Positions 11,719 to 31,505 are shown, numbered from the stretch's first letter. The stretch is 64,000 nucleotides of DNA from Rotaria sordida (GCA_905250125.1 CAJNOL010000148.1:62001-126000), one strand, 5' to 3'. Numbers and translations: made by a program. The notes: generated by a model not told the origin, from the sequence alone.

Positions 11719-12651
11719 TTATCGACAACCACATTCTTCAACTTGCATTCCTTGATGTCGTTTAATAACTAATTCTTGTCGATCATAATAAAGTAAATCA
11801 AGTGGTCGAAGACGAACAGGTACACAAGATGGTTGTTGAATAGAATTTCCTTGTTCATGTAAAAGACTTAATAACATAGCATGATTTGTTGGATAAAATA
11901 ATCTTGATAATGGATTTGGACAATCACCACGACATATACCAGCATTAAATCGTTTTGGTTCAATAATCCATGTACCAAATGATAATTGATTGAAATCAAC
12001 AAATAGATCATAACGTGAACATGAATTTTGAATTTGTTTTTGTTTAATTGATCGTTTTATTCGAGTTGTTGATGATGGAAGAAGAAAACTACCAGGTATA
12101 CGAGAATAAATAATAAGTGATGCTTCTTGAATATATTTTCTTAACCATAATTGTCGACGAATAATTAATATTTGTCGTGTTGAATTATGATATAAATAAT
12201 TTGTTAAATCATATGAAATGAATTCATTTTGTTCTTGTGAAATTATTATTGGATGAAATCGTTGTTTGCTATGCAAGTTTTTACGAATAATTAATATTAA
12301 TTTTTTTCGATGAATATTTATATTATTATTATTATTATTATTAGATTTGAATTTTAAACGAAATTCAATTAATTTAATTTCTTCATTTCTTTGTATTCTA
12401 TTTAAGGTAATATTAAAAATTAATAAAAATTTATTAATTGAAATATATTTTAATGATAATAATCGAATAGTATTAATTGTTTTAAGTTTTATTTGTGCTT
12501 GTTCATTAAGTAATAATCCATCAACTAATGAACCTTTTTCATTTATCTTTTTATATAAATCAATAATTGATTCTGTTTGAGTAGAAAATGCTTTTAATTG
12601 AATAAATTCTTGTAATAATAAAATAATTATTAGAGTGAATATGAAATGCAT
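11719..12651 (-). CDS. TGF-beta superfamily ligand, intronless
   Basis: A 310-residue secreted growth-factor precursor in a single exon. Residues 1-22 form a hydrophobic signal peptide, and a weakly conserved prodomain with an Asn run (104-110) follows. A furin-type site RIKR (197-200) precedes a 110-residue mature domain. This has the cystine-knot pattern CSRYDLFVDF, TWIIEPKRFNAGICRGDCPNPLS, TNHAMLLSLLHEQ, SCVPVRLRPLDLLYYD and VEECGCR. Cysteines are at 211, 240, 244, 276, 307 and 309, which makes six. The usual extra cysteine just before the CVP motif is Ser275 here, so the inter-chain disulphide is missing. The mature part resembles BMP/GDF ligands, but I cannot assign a subfamily. Polyadenylation-like AATAAA signals lie just downstream (11701-11711 on the minus strand). 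The start was chosen as the only ATG preceding the signal peptide. Confidence 0.9.
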   Translation of the reverse strand: MHFIFTLIIILLLQEFIQLKAFSTQTESIIDLYKKINEKGSLVDGLLLNEQAQIKLKTINTIRLLSLKYISINKFLLIFNITLNRIQRNEEIKLIEFRLKFKSNNNNNNNINIHRKKLILIIRKNLHSKQRFHPIIISQEQNEFISYDLTNYLYHNSTRQILIIRRQLWLRKYIQEASLIIYSRIPGSFLLPSSTTRIKRSIKQKQIQNSCSRYDLFVDFNQLSFGTWIIEPKRFNAGICRGDCPNPLSRLFYPTNHAMLLSLLHEQGNSIQQPSCVPVRLRPLDLLYYDRQELVIKRHQGMQVEECGCR

Positions 12652-13225
12652 GATTCTTTTTTCTTTTTTATTTCTCTCATTAAATTTATTATTTTCCTTG
12701 ACTATTTATATTACGTTAGAATAAGACCACCCCATATGAACAAAAATCAATCGATTGATAACATGTATATACACAACGACCACCTCGATTAGATGTATAT
12801 AGATAAGATGTAAATAATCAATCATTTCTCTATTGAAAAATACATCGAGGTGGTCTATTTGAAAAGTATACTGACGCATTATGACTGTTGTAAAAAAATC
12901 ACTAAAATGTTTTATTGAGAATAAAATGTTGAAGAATAAAACAAAAACAAAAAGAATCCGTCCGAATGTCGGTGATAAGTGTTGAATTGGTATAAGTTCG
13001 TCTTGATTGGTGTAGATTTCATGACTAAAAGAAGATAGAAAATAATTTAATAATGATTTAGAATATAGAATAGAAAAGCATTAATAATTCATCGAAACTG
13101 GCAATGGCGCATCAATAATGTAGAATTTTAAAGATAATACAAAATGAATTTTGGAAGTTTTTTATTTTTGCTTACGAAGGAACTTCTTCAAATATCTCGT
13201 TACGATTTCAATGAAAGGATTTGAC

Positions 13226-13632
13226 TTTCTATTGAGATTCGACTAAACTATCGAATTTTTAATATATCTATTTTCTAGAGTCTCCAGGTTTTTTGGAAAA
13301 CTCGTATTCTCGAATTTTGATTTGAAACTTTGCGAATATAGAGAACTCAACTAGAATAGTTTTCGTAAAAACAATTTACAAATTTTCAATAAAATCTCTT
13401 CGAGATATGAAGTTTTCAAAACAAAGTATATGGTGTATAGACTATTCATGCGAAAACGTCTATATCTTGAAAGTCTTACATTTTGAAGAAACATCTGAAT
13501 TTTTTTTTATAGAAGTTCGTCTAGTTGAGTTCGCTATATGCGCAAAACTTCAGATCAAAATTCAAAAATACGAGTGTTTTAAAAACTTGGAGGTGATAGA
13601 AAAAACTCGATAGCTTCGTCAGATATCAATAG
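13226..13632. repeat. Foldback element, group B
   Basis: Arms of about 130 bp. The left arm reads ACTATCGA, then ACTCGTATT, then GAATTTTGATTTGAAACTTT, then GAACTCAACTAG. The right arm, reversed, reads GCTATCGA, ACTCGTATT, GAATTTTGATCTGAAGTTTT, GAACTCAACTAG. It is non-coding; the open frame at 13407-13613 falls inside the repeat. Confidence 0.7.
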
Positions 13633-13722
13633 GAACCGAAATCCTTTTAGGGTTTGCCTTAGAACACTATGTAGTATCTCTAGATGTAAAATTGGAAGGA
13701 AAAAATTGAGAAGATTACCTCG

Positions 13723-14080
13723 TTAGTGTCGAACTGGTACTCGTCGTTTGAGTTCATATGAATTCGCAAGGAGGTTTCGGTAACACCAGAAAAATTCTAA
13801 AAGGGGTTGGTGCTCATGAACCTCTACAGTCAAGTTATGGTCATTTCAGTGAATTTTCGGTCAAGCTTTATGTATTTATCAAAAAACACCCCATATGTTA
13901 TTTGATTATTCAGTAAATATCTAAAGCTGGATCGAAAATTTATTAAAATAATCATAATTTAGCTCTAGAGACCTATAGACACGAGCGATTTTAGAATTTT
14001 TCTAGTTTTATTGAGACCTTTTTGTGAACCCAATATGAACTCAAACGGCAAACATTCGTTCGAGTAGTTCTCTCGTAAGT
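13723..14080. repeat. Foldback element, group B, second copy
   Basis: Inverted arms contain GTTTGAGTTCATAT and AGAAAAATTCTAAAA on the left, with their inverses on the right. The interior CTTTATGTATTTATCAAAAA also occurs, slightly changed, in the TRAM intron element at 55583-56156. Confidence 0.6.
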
Positions 14081-14664
14081 TAAAATCGATAGACAAGCTT
14101 ACACAAATACATTAGATTAAAATAATTCTGACTGTTCCTAATATAAATTCATCTATGTTGTATGACTTTCTTCAACACAAAATATACTTGTTATATTATA
14201 ATAATTTTCTACTATTAAAAGAAATAAGTGCGATTGCAATAGAACAATAAGCAAAAATATTATAAACTTATTCTGCAATCATGAATCTTGTTGAGAATTA
14301 ATCGGAGTACCTTTTGATGTAAATCACGAGTCCGAGCAATGAAAACTTCAAAAGTTATCAGCAAAATTATGAGAGGTCGATTCTTTATAGAACATTCATT
14401 AGAGTCCTATGGGACAAACAGAATTCGAGATTGTCTTGCAGAGGTCTAATTAGAACTGTTTGATAATGATTTAATTTGTAATCATAGAAGTTTCGTCGTA
14501 TAGAAAACTAATAAGTCCAATAAAAGACTATCATTTTTTTTAATCATATAATATTATTCGTAAATTTCAATAATCAATACTCACTTAAATGCGTTTAAAA
14601 CTCATAGTGTATTATGTTCTAATTATCGATTGTTTGATCATTCTAAATTATATTTTAATAAAAT

Positions 14665-17600
14665 TCAATAAATTTTATATATCAAAATAATTAAACATAC
14701 AAAATTTGCCAAGGCACCCATAGGATCCCATGCTTTTAAAGGAATTGGTTCTTGATCAAGAACAGCAATAACATCATTTGAAAGATATTTTTTATCAACA
14801 ACAATTTCATATAAAAATTCATTAAACCAATCATCAGTCATAATAATATAACCTTTATCAGCTTTATCATCACCATGGGAATTTTCTACACGATATCGAA
14901 TAAATTGTAAATTATCAGGTTGACTTTTCTCATCATCAGATGTTTTTATTTTATCAATTATTTCATTTGATGAACGTTTTTCAACATGAACACCTGTAAA
15001 TACCATAGCATGTGTCATTAATGATTCACCATATTCTAATCGTGATGCTTTATTTTGACATAACATATTCGAATTAAAATAAAGTTGAGTATCAAAAATT
15101 TTTAAATTAAGTATTCCATATTTAGCATGTATATGTTTACCAAAATCAACACCAAACCAAACCGGCTATTTTAATAAAACAAACAAAAAAAAAGAAACAA
15201 TAAGATTATTATTGAAAATATTCATACTTCATCAGCAGCAATTGAATCATATACGGCTTGTTTAAGTACTACAATAGGTTGATTATTGTATAAAGTACGT
15301 CGACCTCCAACAACATTTCCAAGATATTCGACTGTATATAAATGTCCATATGCATGTGAACTTCGAGGATCATGTACAAGACATATCTGGTAAACAAATA
15401 AGTGAAAAGGTTAGATAGATTTTAATTCTTAGAAATTTTTTCTTAAGAAGAAAATCTCTCGACTGATTAATAATTTTCAAGTCAGAGCTATACGCATCTT
15501 GTAGATTCTAATGAATTATAAATAACCTGAAAAGCAGGATTCGAGTTCTTAGTTTATTGCTGCGAAGATACCGTATTTTCACGATATTTTTGTGAAACAC
15601 GATCTGAAAAAGACAGAGAACCTCCGGATCCATCACAGACTGTGACAGAGAACTCCCAGAGATCATCACAGACTGTGACAGAGAACTCCCAGAGATCATC
15701 ACAGACCGTGAGAGAGAAACTGTAGTTTTGAAGCATCAAATAAACGGTAAGCTACAAATCTACAGGGTGATCTAAAAGTTCCCGAAACATGTTCGTTCTA
15801 ATTAAATAGATGATATTTTCAAAAATCTTATTTCACTAAATGTTCAAGGTACTTATCCTTATTTGTCATACGAAGACTCATTCGAATAACTCAATTGTTA
15901 CATATCTTTTGAAATCGAAAATATATTATGGCATGAAGCTTCTTAATTACAGCTTGTGCTAGAGATTTGAAATCAGAACCACTGTCTGATTGAGGACGAG
16001 GACGAACTTGGATGGGTGAGCACTAGTGGATAAGAAAGAGAGACTCAAGATAGGCGAAAATAGGTGATTGACGGCTCCTAATAATAACCCCGCCGCCCAC
16101 TCATTATCATACTGTCACACCAACCCACCTCCACGCTCACTCTCAACTCCCAATTCTCAGATCTTCACCGTCCTGTTTCTCACGCACCCTCTCACTCTCA
16201 TACCCTCACTTTTCTTGAGTGTCATCTATCTAATTTTACCTATCCTGAGTCCCTCTTTCTTATCCACTAGTGCTCACCCATCCAAGTTCGTCCTCGTCCT
16301 CAATCAGACAGTGATTCTGATTTCAAATCTTTAACACAAGCTGTAACTAAGAAGCTTCATGCCATAACATATTTTCGATTTCAAAAGATATGTAACAATT
16401 GAGTTAATCGAATGAGACTTCGTATGACAAATAAGGACAAGTACCTTGAACATTTAGTGAAATAAGATTTTTGAAAATATCATCTATTTAATTAGAACGA
16501 ACATGTTCCGGGAACTTTTGGATCACCCTGTAGATTTCTCATAGCGATTGTAAACACGTCCAGTTTTGATCTTTCGTCATGAGAAATTTTGAACAATCTT
16601 AGACTACTCATTTAGATAATAAATAGATCGACTATATATATATATGAGTAAGACTAATCTGTTTTGGCTACATTTCTAATTGAAAGTTAAATAAACATTT
16701 AGTCAATAGGGAACTCGAAATAATTCTATACTACTGTTAACATGTTAGAGATGATTTGCTGCTCTCTTATAATCTATTTAGTATTCTATTCTACTACTTT
16801 TTGAATGTTCATTTAGTCATAAGTAAAAATTAATTCTTTTGATTTGATGTCTATTTCGTACAAATCGAAGTTATTATTTCATTATTTGTTTCAAAATCAT
16901 ATTGAATTAGTTCAATCTCTATCCTTGAACTTTAATTATAAATTTAAAATTTGTACTCTAATCATTATAAAAATTGATCGATTATTTATTTTATCTTGAA
17001 TTACTTTATTATCCACATCATAGACCGGTTTAACAATTTGTCTATAAAATTCAATAGGACTAATTGGACCAATTTTTTGATATTGTTTTGAACTATCATA
17101 ATACTCAAAGGTTATTTGTTCAGGTGGTGAACCTAGACATGTAGTAATAATTCGATGAAGCTAAAAAAAAATATATTTAATGTGATATCATATAATAAAA
17201 AGATAAAATTTACTTCTTTCATCATTTCAGTTTCACGATTCATTAAAACATTATCTTTGATATTTTCCTGTTCAACTAATTCAAAAATTTCTTGAGCAAA
17301 TGCACGTAACTATCAGAAATATAAGAAGATATATAGTTATTGATTATTTTGTTTTTTGTTAAATTAAATATACTTTAGTACGAAGAAATTTATTCATAAG
17401 AAGAGCTGCTTCAGATGATGAACTTTCAGGAAAAGCACTTTTTGGTATAACACCATATTTATTTATTAAATTAACAAGCATATCCCATTGACCTTTTATC
17501 ATTGAATTATATGAAATTTATTTGTTTTTGTTTTTTTGATGAAAAGATTTAATTATAGATTTTCTTACCTCCATCAACGAGTAATTCTTTTAAAAGATAT

Positions 17601-19785
17601 TGTACAAGTCGACCATGTATTGGTTCTTTCTTTTTTGCTAATTCAATCATTGACATAAGAAAATAATGACATCGTTCAATCTATATTGAAAAAAATGTTT
17701 TTCTTTTTTGGTATTTATAAAATAATAAGACAAACTAACTTTATCATAATAAAAAAGATAATTTTGACTTAATTCTAGTTCTAGAACTTTAAGTGATTTC
17801 ATCAATGGAATTCGCATTGCATTTAAACAAGCAAATATCCAACAACGACCTGAAGCTCTTTGATTTGTTGCAGGACGGCCTTCGACTGACAGCTAAAATA
17901 AGGAAAATAATTGTTCAATAGTTTTAAATCATACAACACGTAAGTGATGGAACCGATCTGAGTAGATCGGATCGACCGGCAACCGATACCGACTTCATCT
18001 CTACAACACATGACACAATAAGAAAATGTACGCTCCATATATGTGACATATTCAGTTTCTACTAAACTGGATCTCACGAGTGAAGTCTTCCGACTGATTA
18101 ATAACTTTTGAGCCGAAACCATGTGCACCGTGTAGATCTTGATGAGTTGTGAATAATTCGAAAAGAGTTCGGACTCATAGCTTATTGCTGCCAACATATT
18201 GCATTTTAGTCATGTCTCATACACATGTAATGAAAACCGATAGAAAATGTGACGTTCACTTTTTACATAGTTGACTTAAATTCTTAAATCCTCAAAGTAA
18301 GGGATTCGTTTAGGAGTTTCTATACAGCTTATGGCTCAAGTTCTATCGTATATCAAAGACGGCTATCGAGGGAAGATCTTCATGTGACTAACATTGATTG
18401 AGTTGGTTTTCTGCATTTAAAAAGGTCTCAATGTGACTAGTAAAAGTCTGAAAGAATAAGAATCTTCGAACCTTTCCGTCCAACATTATAGCTGCTTTAA
18501 TCAACTTTTAGTGTTTGAACAAAATATTAACGGAAATATCTAAGGATCGGATTCCGATCAAAAATTTTGTTCCTATCAAAATGAATACTTTCTTTGTTTT
18601 TCGAGGTATTGAATTTTCAAATATCACTCATATTTCATAGGAAGATGAGGTAAATCAACTTTTCTATCTCTCGAGACAGAAGTATCCATATCAGTCGAAA
18701 CTTTCAGATTGAAAATAAAAATTGATTACTGCATGTCTCCGCCTACATCTTGATTTGATGGTGAGAACTCATTACAACAATCATAATTTCAGAAAGACTA
18801 AATAAACAATTCAATCGGCATTGATAAGTTGAGAACCTATTTTTCGTAAGATTAATATTAAAATTATGGTTTATATGAGTAGCATACCAGTGCTACAAGG
18901 TGTAGTAATTTCTTCTGCAAATTGCCCATGCCTTCCCTATTAGCTACTTAATCCGATATATATACATTCAATATGTTGAAGGTGAGACAGAATAATTGTT
19001 TAAATGTCAAGCAATTTTTTACATGACATTTCAAGATATATGAGCACATTGATCAGTAGACAAAGAATAACGAAAAAAAAAGAAAAAATTTGAGTTTTTT
19101 TTTTTTCTAAATTGTTTTAAACAAATCTTTTCTTCAATAGAGAATTAAGTTCAAGTAAAATGAGTTCATTTAAAAGTTTATTGTGTCCTCGAAAAAGTTG
19201 AATCTACAACGTTCATAATAATTCATTAGACATTTAAATATCAGATTTAATCAAGTTTCATCTAATATATATAATATCTCTAAATCCTCAAAAACAACTA
19301 TATTGAACTTTATAAATTTTAATCATAGATTGTGTGAAATATATTTTTGAATAAAGTTATAATGAAGTTGAAATATTTAAAATTGATGATTGTAATAATG
19401 AAAAGAACGAATTTTTTCCTAATAATTCTATATGCTAGATCAAATTTGTAACTTAAATAAAATGGATGTTTGTTTTTTTTAGACTTAACTTTTTGAAATA
19501 ACCTTTCATAGAAGGTTAAGAAAAATTCATTTCGTTATACCTTTGTATTAAATACATGAACTGATGAAAAACGTGTTTGTCGATCGACAATAACATCTGT
19601 AAGTGATTGTTGACAACATGCCGATTGAGCTACAAGATTTTTTTTGTCCTTTTGATAATCTTCATGGAAATTTTTCAATTTTTCACGAGATAAAACAGCT
19701 AAAATAATTAGTTAAAGAATAAAAAATAAATATTTAAAAACAAAAAATACGTCAACTTCTTACTTTCTGAATTATCTTCCGACAT
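14665..19785 (-). CDS. BLMH: Bleomycin hydrolase (cysteine peptidase C1B)
   Basis: Cytosolic papain-fold aminopeptidase that forms hexameric cages in known family members. Exons (minus strand): 19785-19764, 19698-19541, 17892-17740, 17680-17569, 17492-17374, 17309-17214, 17160-17005, 15386-15228, 15165-14665. All are in frame and give 491 residues. Catalytic Cys77 lies in SGRCWIFACLN, with Gln71 before it; His377 lies in ESLMTHAM and Asn420 in VENSHGDD. Further family motifs are CLGSPPEQ, QKIGPISPIEFY, LYTVEYLGN, GGRRTLYNNQPI and KAWDPMGALA. There is an insertion of about 17 residues between the His and Asn motifs. The C-terminus runs about 12 residues past the usual ALA end, either directly (FVCLIILIYKIY) or through a possible extra 47-bp intron (donor GTATGT at 14690). 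Two introns exceed 1.6 kb and hold repeats. Confidence 0.95.
15430..15760. repeat. Single-arm (half) copy of group A foldback with a minisatellite
   Basis: TCGACTGATTAATAATTTTC..CATCTTGTAGATTCTAATGA..TTTATTGCTGCGAAGATACC matches one arm of the elements at 3320-3906 and 48118-48700, but the opposite arm is missing. It ends in GTGAAACACGATCTGAAAA and a 33-bp tandem repeat (15611-15722). It sits in a bleomycin hydrolase intron. Confidence 0.6.
15611..15722. repeat. 33-bp tandem repeat, about 3.4 units
   Basis: Units at 15611-15642 (slightly diverged), 15643-15675, 15676-15708, then a partial copy. The unit starts TGACAGAGAACTCCCAGAGA and ends in CATCACAGACTG. It is short, intronic and non-coding. 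Confidence 0.85.
15763..16530. mobile_element. Mariner-type MITE with about 298-bp inverted repeats
   Basis: Flanked by TA on both sides (15761-15762 and 16531-16532), the Tc1/mariner target duplication. The ends read CAGGGTGATCTAAAAGTTCC and its inverse. The arms (about 15763-16060 and 16236-16530) are nearly identical inverted copies. The roughly 170-bp core is C-rich (CCCCGCCGCCCACTC and many CTC/CAC runs), unlike everything around it. There is no transposase; the Ser/Pro-rich frame at 16068-16334 is a by-product of the core. It lies in a bleomycin hydrolase intron. Confidence 0.9.
18075..18235. repeat. Single-arm (half) copy of group A foldback
   Basis: CCGACTGATTAATAACTTTTG, ATGTGCACCGTGTAGATCTT, GAATAATTCGAAAAGAGTTC and CATAGCTTATTGCTGCC match the group A arm. 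No inverted partner is nearby. It lies in the 17893-19540 intron of bleomycin hydrolase; the rest of that intron is AT-rich with nothing I recognise. Confidence 0.6.
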
Positions 19786-21341
19786 TTTTATCTCGTGACT
19801 ATTTGTAATTAAAAGATATAAATAAACCAAGCGAAACAGTTAATCATAATTTCCTATTCGTTAAAACAATGGACGAATCATAAAAAATAATCGCTAATGT
19901 CTATTGATTTGCTATATCGTTGCACGTATCAGATTTGACATTTGGAGAAGAAGTTGATTATGGAAAGAATGTTTGCACTAGTCACGATAGATTATTTTTT
20001 TTCCTTTTTCTTCAATGAAAAAAAAACCTCAGCGTTTTTTTTATTGAATAATGTAGGTACATTTCTTTTTTCTTTGTTAATAGAATGTATAGTGAGTTAC
20101 TATTTAAAAAATAAATAAACATCGAGGTCATCATCATCATCATCATCATCAAAGAATGGGAGAAAAAAAAACCAAAGTAATATTAATTTTTTTTTTGTGC
20201 CTATGTTATATGTAGTATTGAATAATTTAAAGTATTGTTTATTTTTTGTTATTATTGACCGTTAGGTCTATCTTCTTTTTCTTCTGTTCTTTTGTCCATT
20301 CATTTTTCAGTCTCGAAAAACGAAACACACATCGAGCGTTTCAAATTTCGGCTCTATCCGCCTATACTCAGACAGACAGAACGAAAACGATGAACGATAT
20401 ATACGTAGAGAATTGGTTGGGGTGGAGAAGAAAAAAAAAAAAAGAACACGACGTGCGTACTTAGAGGTTCATCGTTTACTTTCGTCTGACCATTAGTATT
20501 ACTACTACTGCGTACACCAACTTAATCGGACAGAATATGTATGTTGTTCGTTTGTCGTCGCTTTTTTTTTTCTTTTTAATTTGATGATATACCGTCCTTG
20601 TTATAGAATCTTCATGCTGATAGATAATGGCATTTGTTTTTTTTTATTGATTCTATCATTCCTGAAGAAGTAGTAATAACATGTCGTTTTTTTTTCTATC
20701 TATGATAGTTATTAATCTCTTTTTTTTTTGTTAGTAACAATATCAAGAATTGTAGGCGCTTATATTTTCTTATATGCATATCTCCTTGCTCTCTTCCGCC
20801 CAAAAGAAACTATGTCAACGAATCCGGTCGAACGTGTATATATGTATGTTTAACGAACATGCTATTCGATAGATTTAATTTGTGTTTCGTAAATAGACAG
20901 TCTTCGTTGTGATACCAATCAGCTGCTTATGTGTTAAGAAAAGAGCCTTTATACATCTATTTAATAATGAACCTTGTAGGACGAGGTTCATCAAAATTGA
21001 TTGATGACAATCGTCGTAGGCATGATAGAACTACTACTATATGTTCTCTATCCGATACACACACACACACACACCACCAGAGCTCGGTTACGTAAACAGT
21101 ATTGACGCTCGAAAAAGAACGTTCGCTGTGTATGGATGGGGCAAGATTGATCGGGAGTGACGACGACCTTTTACTTCTTTTTTTTTACGTTTTTGCTCTG
21201 TCATATGTCCCAACAAGAATTTCTTTGTTATCTTCGTTTTTTTTTCTTGTACATGATGTTTTGCTTTGTAGATCTTTCTGTATATATGCTGTCGTTGATT
21301 AAAAATAATTATTATAATCAGTATGCACGGTAACATTGAAC
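19786..21341. promoter_or_regulatory. Divergent intergenic region, BLMH / TTBK
   Basis: About 1.55 kb separates the start codons of two divergently transcribed genes, so promoters for both should be here. Visible features are a CAT/ATC microsatellite (20128-20150), a CA repeat (about 21058-21074) and pyrimidine tracts. No TATA box can be assigned with confidence. The TTBK start is preceded at 21320-21321 by an acceptor-like AG and by a short out-of-frame upstream ATG at 21323. Confidence 0.5.
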
Positions 21342-29048
<7,707 letters not shown>

Positions 29049-29761
29049 TCGTCATGTCTTTCTTAACTTCTTCGATCTCAATATAATAGAAAATAAATGG
29101 CATTTTCCTACGATTCTATAAATTCTAATTTTGAGCTTGTACGAATAAAATCTCTTTATTTCTGTTTGTGTTATTGTTTCTTTTTTTTTTCGCTTCTAAT
29201 TCTATTTATTTATATTTGTCTATATAAAACAATCGTTCACGGAGTTCTTTTTTTTTGTTTTTTTTTTTATTTTTTTTCCTCGTTTGTGCTCTTAAAAGAA
29301 AACAATCCATTATATACTCCGTCGACATAACATTTATTCTTTACTCACAATTTACATGTGTATATATATATATGAAACAATAATGATGATGATAATAATG
29401 AAAAGCGTCCTATTTTGGTTTTTCTGTTTTTCTTCGTTATTATTCAAATTCTTTTTTTTTTCTCTAGGACTGTTTATGTGTGTTTGTTTGTTTATAGTCG
29501 GTTTTTTTCTCTTTTTCTTCTTCATATGCGATTTTTTTCTTTTGCGCGTTAGCTAAGGCATTTTTCTGTTAAAACACAAAACATAAAAATCCATAATGCG
29601 TGTGTGAAAAAACCAACAAAGAAATAATACGGAATTATAAGAATTTGATTTCTTTAAATTATATTAGATTTGAATTGCATATGAACAATAACAATAATTG
29701 ATTTTGATTGAAAACAAAACATAAAGTTAGAATTTTGTTTCGTTTATTAATTATTTTAGAT
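29049..29761. other. TTBK 3' region and intergenic
   Basis: T-rich, with an AATAAA at 29092-29097 and long T runs. Open frames at 29097-29330 and 29356-29556 are products of T-rich sequence (poly-Phe). An acceptor-like TTATTTTAG ends at 29759, two bases before the next start codon. Confidence 0.5.
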
Positions 29762-30135
29762 ATGGTATTTCAAATTTTTAAACAAATCAATGAAAATTTA
29801 CGTCGACAATTACGACGAACTTTTTTAGCTGATCCTGAGAAAATGCCACAACGTTATGCTATTATTATGGCATCAGTTTTATTTGTTTCAATTATTATTA
29901 CATATAATACATTATTTGAAAGAAAAAAAGAACAAGAAGGTTGGTTGTTGTTATCGTTGTTTTAGTAGAATTGATTTATGATTTTGTTTTTTTTTTAATA
30001 GGTGCTCAACCTGTTTCTGTAACAGATTTATTTCGAGAACGAAATGCTAAAAAAAGACTTGAACATTTAGAATTACAACGAAGTATTTCAAAAGCACGAG
30101 ATAGTGCGAAAACAACAACAGTGAAAGATCTTTAG
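29762..30135 (+). CDS. Small single-pass membrane protein, unknown function
   Basis: Two exons, 29762-29939 and 30002-30135, joined in frame (intron GTTGGT..AATAG, 62 bp) to give 103 residues. A basic, amphipathic N-terminus (KQINENLRRQLRRTF) precedes one membrane segment (about residues 32-52, YAIIMASVLFVSIIITYNTLF). A charged, probably helical tail follows (LFRERNAKKRLEHLELQRSI). I do not recognise the family. The size, the single membrane span and the charged tail would suit a small organelle-membrane subunit or assembly factor, but that is only a guess. Codon use is like that of the neighbouring genes, and the intron falls at a clean junction, so I believe it is real. Confidence 0.75.
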
Positions 30136-31505
30136 TGTATGGCCCTATTTGTTTCTACGAAATCGAATGATTTATTTTGTTGTTTTTTATTATAAAAATA
30201 AAAAAAAATTTCTCATAGTGAAGACTAGGTCGAGTAAAACAAATATTCATTTTTTTTATTTTTCAAATAAAAATCTTTCGTAATTAAATTACAACTACAA
30301 AATTACAAATTTGCACGAAAAATAGCTTCATTCTAGTAAGCCATCCTAAAAGAATAACATTACTATCGAATATAATGATCTTCAACAGGAACACATGTAG
30401 TTTTTGTATAATATATATCTATACATTTGGTTTCTATCTTTTTCTGTTCTATCCTAGGATATTCGTATGACATAACAAAAAAATGCTGAATCGAATGTGC
30501 ATATTGAAATTAAAAAAAAACCGACGGATAGACCTATATTTTTATTTTAGAATAATTTGTCATAATTCAAATAGAATAACAATTGGTAATTTATATCTTT
30601 ATATATTTCTGTATTACATCACAAGTTTATTCGTATGTCTAGTTTAAAAGAATAGCAATTGAATGTTCAAAAATGTCTATCCCATTTTGTTATGCTTGTT
30701 GAAAAAAAAAACTAAAATGATGATGAATGAGAAAAAAAATTTATATTCTTGCTTGATTGAGCAATTTATATTCATTTATTTATCATTAAGAAACAGTTAT
30801 AGACGAGACATATTATAGATGATTCGTCGCACTTATCAAAGATCGTATGCACTACTATCAAGAAAAAAAAAGAAAGGCAATAAAATCGTTTAATGTTTGA
30901 TAATTATTTTTTTAAGTCAATTATTGGTCATTTTATTTGTGTCATATTCCTATTGGTGTGATATTATTCATAGAGAATATTTTCTTTTTCATGAATCACT
31001 TGTTTCTATTAATCATATTGATAAATATTTGACTATAAAAACTAATGAATAATCTTTTATTAGAAATTCATAATATAATGATGAAGATCTTTAATTAACA
31101 TTCATATATGATTTTTTTTTTGTTGTTTTAACCATCATTTACATCCTTCATTGCTCATTTTCGATAAATAGAACATTGAAATTTGGTATTTTGAAAAATC
31201 CTTCTTAATCAAGTGTTATAGAAATTTTAATAAGCTTAAAAGTAAAAATCCAAGAGTAAAGAAAAGAAATATGTTATGATGATTTTAATTGCTTTTATTT
31301 TCATTTTATAATAATAAGTATTCGTTTTTTTTTTTTAATATTTTCTTTTAGCGAAGGAAATAACCATTGCGAAGGTCGAAATTTTTCTCTTTTTATGTCG
31401 AAAAAATGCTGTCAACAAACAAAGAACAAAAAAAAAGAGAGAATTTAAAAGACGAAACAATATTGAATTTATTTGAAAAAAAAGAACTGTTTCAGAACTT
31501 CAATT
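30136..31505. other. Intergenic
   Basis: AT-rich with no coding signal and no clear repeat. An acceptor-like CTGTTTCAG ends at 31495, ten bases before the next start codon. Confidence 0.5.

Larger units (their letters stand above)
12652..14664. other. Intergenic with two foldback elements
   Basis: No gene recognised. A 12-bp inverted repeat (GACCACCTCGAT at 12778-12789, with its inverse at 12844-12855) lies near the TGF-beta ligand start. The rest is AT-rich and contains the group B elements at 13226-13632 and 13723-14080. Confidence 0.5.

Noticed and set aside
15508-15739. Repeated frame MISGSSLSQSV that might suggest a repeat protein or a CRISPR array
   Set aside because: It is a direct 33-bp tandem repeat without spacers, in an intron of an animal gene.
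16068-16334. Ser/Pro/Leu-rich frame of 88 codons
   Set aside because: It is the C-rich core and part of one arm of the mariner-type MITE; no start context or homologue.
29097-29556. Two Phe-rich frames after TTBK
   Set aside because: Caused by T runs in a 3' flank; no family pattern.
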